Source: Paraprevotella sp.
GTDB lineage: Bacteria > Bacteroidota > Bacteroidia > Bacteroidales > Bacteroidaceae
Assembly (NCBI GenBank): GCA_021205005.1
Contig: JAJPYK010000180.1
Span: forward strand, 1-15,813
Direction: 5' to 3'
DNA length: 15,813 bases
The notes under the pieces were generated by a model. The model had not been told where the DNA came from. It made no database searches and saw only the letters and a program-made list of their open reading frames with translations. Positions 14,137 through 15,813 of this stretch are shown here, in pieces. Numbering within the stretch: position 1 is the stretch's first letter; each line of letters starts with the position of its first letter. The position numbers and the translations under genes were made by a program.

Positions 14137-15813
14137 ATGGAATGGATTCATGATCTGCTCTTCGAGCATAGCGCCATACAGGCCATCGTAGTACTGTCCT
14201 TAGTCACTGCTGCCGGACTTTGGTTGGGCAAAATAAATCTCATGGGAATTGCCCTCGGTGTCACGTTCGTATTCTTCATCGGAATTCTGGCCGGGCACCT
14301 CGGCGTTTCTCTGGATCCATCCATGCTCAACTACGCTGAAAGTTTCGGCCTTGTGTTGTTCGTTTATGCTTTAGGCCTTCAGGTAGGTCCGGGCTTCTTC
14401 AGTTCTTTTCTTCACGGCGGTATTCCCCTCAACCTGTTGAGTCTGGGCGTGATTTTCATTGGCACGTCCATGACCGTAGCCATGAGCTATTCGCTGTCCA
14501 TTCCTCTGCCCGACATGGTGGGCGTACTTTGCGGAGCCACCACCAACACACCGGCCCTCGGTGCCGCCCAACAGGCGCTCAAGCAATTGGGTGAACCTTC
14601 GAGCAGCGCAGACTTGGGCGCAGCCGTGACTAATCCCCTCGGCGTGGTCGGTGTGATTTTGGCCATATTATTCCTGCGCAAATGCTTTGTACGCCCGGCA
14701 GATCTGGCTGAAAAAGAAGCGGAAACCCTGAACCACCCCTACATCGCAGCCTTTCAGGTGCATAACCCGGGCATATTCCATAAAACCGTCAAGGAACTGG
14801 CCCGGCACAGCCATACGAAATTCGTCATATCCCGGCTGTGGAGAGAAGGTAAGGTAACGATCCCTTGCGGCCAAACGGAGTTGCTTGAAAACGACCGTAT
14901 TCTGGTGGTCACGACAGAAAAGGATATGCCGACACTCACCCTGCTGTTCGGCGAACAGGAAAACCGGGATTGGAACAAGGAAGACATCGATTGGAACAGC
15001 ATCGACCGCAATTTAGTGTCGCAACACATCGTAGTGACGAAACCGGAAATCAACGGCAAACGGTTGGGATCGCTCCATTTGCGCAACATCTACGACATCA
15101 ACATCAGCCGGGTATTGCGCAGCGGAGTACAAATCCTGGCTACTCCGGAATTAGTCCTGCAATTGGGCGACCGTCTTACCGTGGTGGCGAGAAATCCGCC
15201 ATCCGGCGTGTATCCAGCATTCTGGGCCATTCGGTCAACACGCTCAGAGAGCCCAATCTGGCCGCCATCTTCATCGGCATCGTTTTAGGATTGGTGGAAG
15301 GTTCCATACCGTTCAGCATACCGGGTGTCAGCACGCCCGTAAAGATGGGGCTGGCAGGCGGCCCCATCATAGTGGGCATACTGGTAGGTTGCTTCGGTCC
15401 GCGGCTCCACATGCGCACGTATACCACACGCAGCGCCAATCTGATGTTGCGCGGCATCGGCCTTTCTCTCTATCTGGCCGGACTGGGCATAGATGCGGGC
15501 GCCCATTTCTTTGAAACCGTCATCCGCCCCGAAGGTGCCGTTTGGATCGGCTTGGGATTCCTCATCACGGTGATTCCGGTACTCATCATGGCCGTCATCG
15601 CCATGCGATGCTGCCGAATGAATTTCGCCACCACGTGCGGCATGCTGTGCGGCAGCATGGCCAACCCCATGGCATTGAACTACGTGAACGACACTCTCCC
15701 CGGTAACGACGCCTCCGTAAGTTATGCCACAGTCTATCCTTTAGGCATGTTCCTACGGGGTAGTGTTTCACCTAGTGTGTCTGATCGAAGGCCCCCAAGC
15801 CTGTAGACCTCAG
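14137..15813 (+). pseudogene. AspT/YidE-type transporter, apparent frameshifts, truncated by window end
   Basis: The protein is a member of the aspartate:alanine exchanger family (TC 2.A.81 type): a first transporter half (TM segments from residue 15 to about 180, motif GATTNTPALGAAQQAL), two RCK_C/TrkA_C regulatory domains (about 195-270 and 290-350), and a second transporter half (IFIGIVLGLVEGSIPF, LAGGPIIVGILVG, GSMANPMALNYVND). The start MEWIHDLLFE matches the family. The first frame runs to a stop at 15288, but family similarity moves to another frame at 15186-15187: adding one G to GTGGTGGCGAG would restore TVVGEKSAIRRV. A second shift appears at the GGGG run 15757-15760, where one G fewer would restore FLRVVF. 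Both fall in G runs near the end of the sequence, so sequencing or assembly error is at least as likely as a real pseudogene. The true 3' end is not in the window. The substrate is unknown. Confidence 0.75.

Noticed and set aside
1..15813. tRNA, rRNA or CRISPR array
   Set aside because: No cloverleaf-like sequence with a T-loop, no rRNA-like conserved stretch and no regularly spaced direct repeats were found on reading through.

Overview
This window looks like a chromosome segment from a Bacteroidales bacterium (Bacteroides/Phocaeicola-like; genus not resolvable by eye). The evidence is a tryptophan operon in the order trpB-E-G-D-C-F-A, type V fimbrillin lipoproteins (Mfa/FimA class), promoters of the Bacteroides type (TTTG - about 19 nt - TAnnTTTG) and mostly weak Shine-Dalgarno sequences. 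All convincing genes lie on the + strand.

Layout. (1) 156-4254: a surface-fimbria-like cluster made of an OmpA-domain outer-membrane protein, an Mfa2/FimB-like lipoprotein that overlaps it by 4 nt, and two fimbrillin-family lipoproteins. It is closed by a strong hairpin terminator (4296-4360). (2) 4398-5501: a monocistronic OprO/P-type porin with its own promoter. (3) 5552-6805: a two-gene unit with a free-standing B3/B4-domain protein and a small secreted protein of unknown function, with a promoter inside the end of the porin gene. (4) 6847-13889: the trp operon. A consensus promoter is followed by an unannotated 19-residue leader peptide with three consecutive Trp codons, a hairpin terminator, and then seven genes that together encode every step from chorismate to tryptophan. 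A 30-bp perfect hairpin terminator follows trpA. (5) 14137-15813: an AspT/YidE-type transporter (two transporter halves flanking two RCK_C domains) interrupted by apparent single-base indels in G runs and cut off at the window end.

The most interesting region is the 430-nt trp leader (6806-7235). The leader peptide (MYTNLNTYWWWRNSRPEKS) points to ribosome-mediated attenuation. The only intrinsic terminator sits about 100 nt beyond the leader stop codon, inside a 182-bp segment bounded by 22-bp perfect inverted repeats whose outer ends (GGAGGGTGTGTCA...) resemble transposon termini. A MITE-like element carrying a terminator therefore appears to sit between the Trp sensor and trpB. Either it has been recruited as the attenuator, or it disturbs the native one. 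I saw no tRNA, rRNA or CRISPR array.
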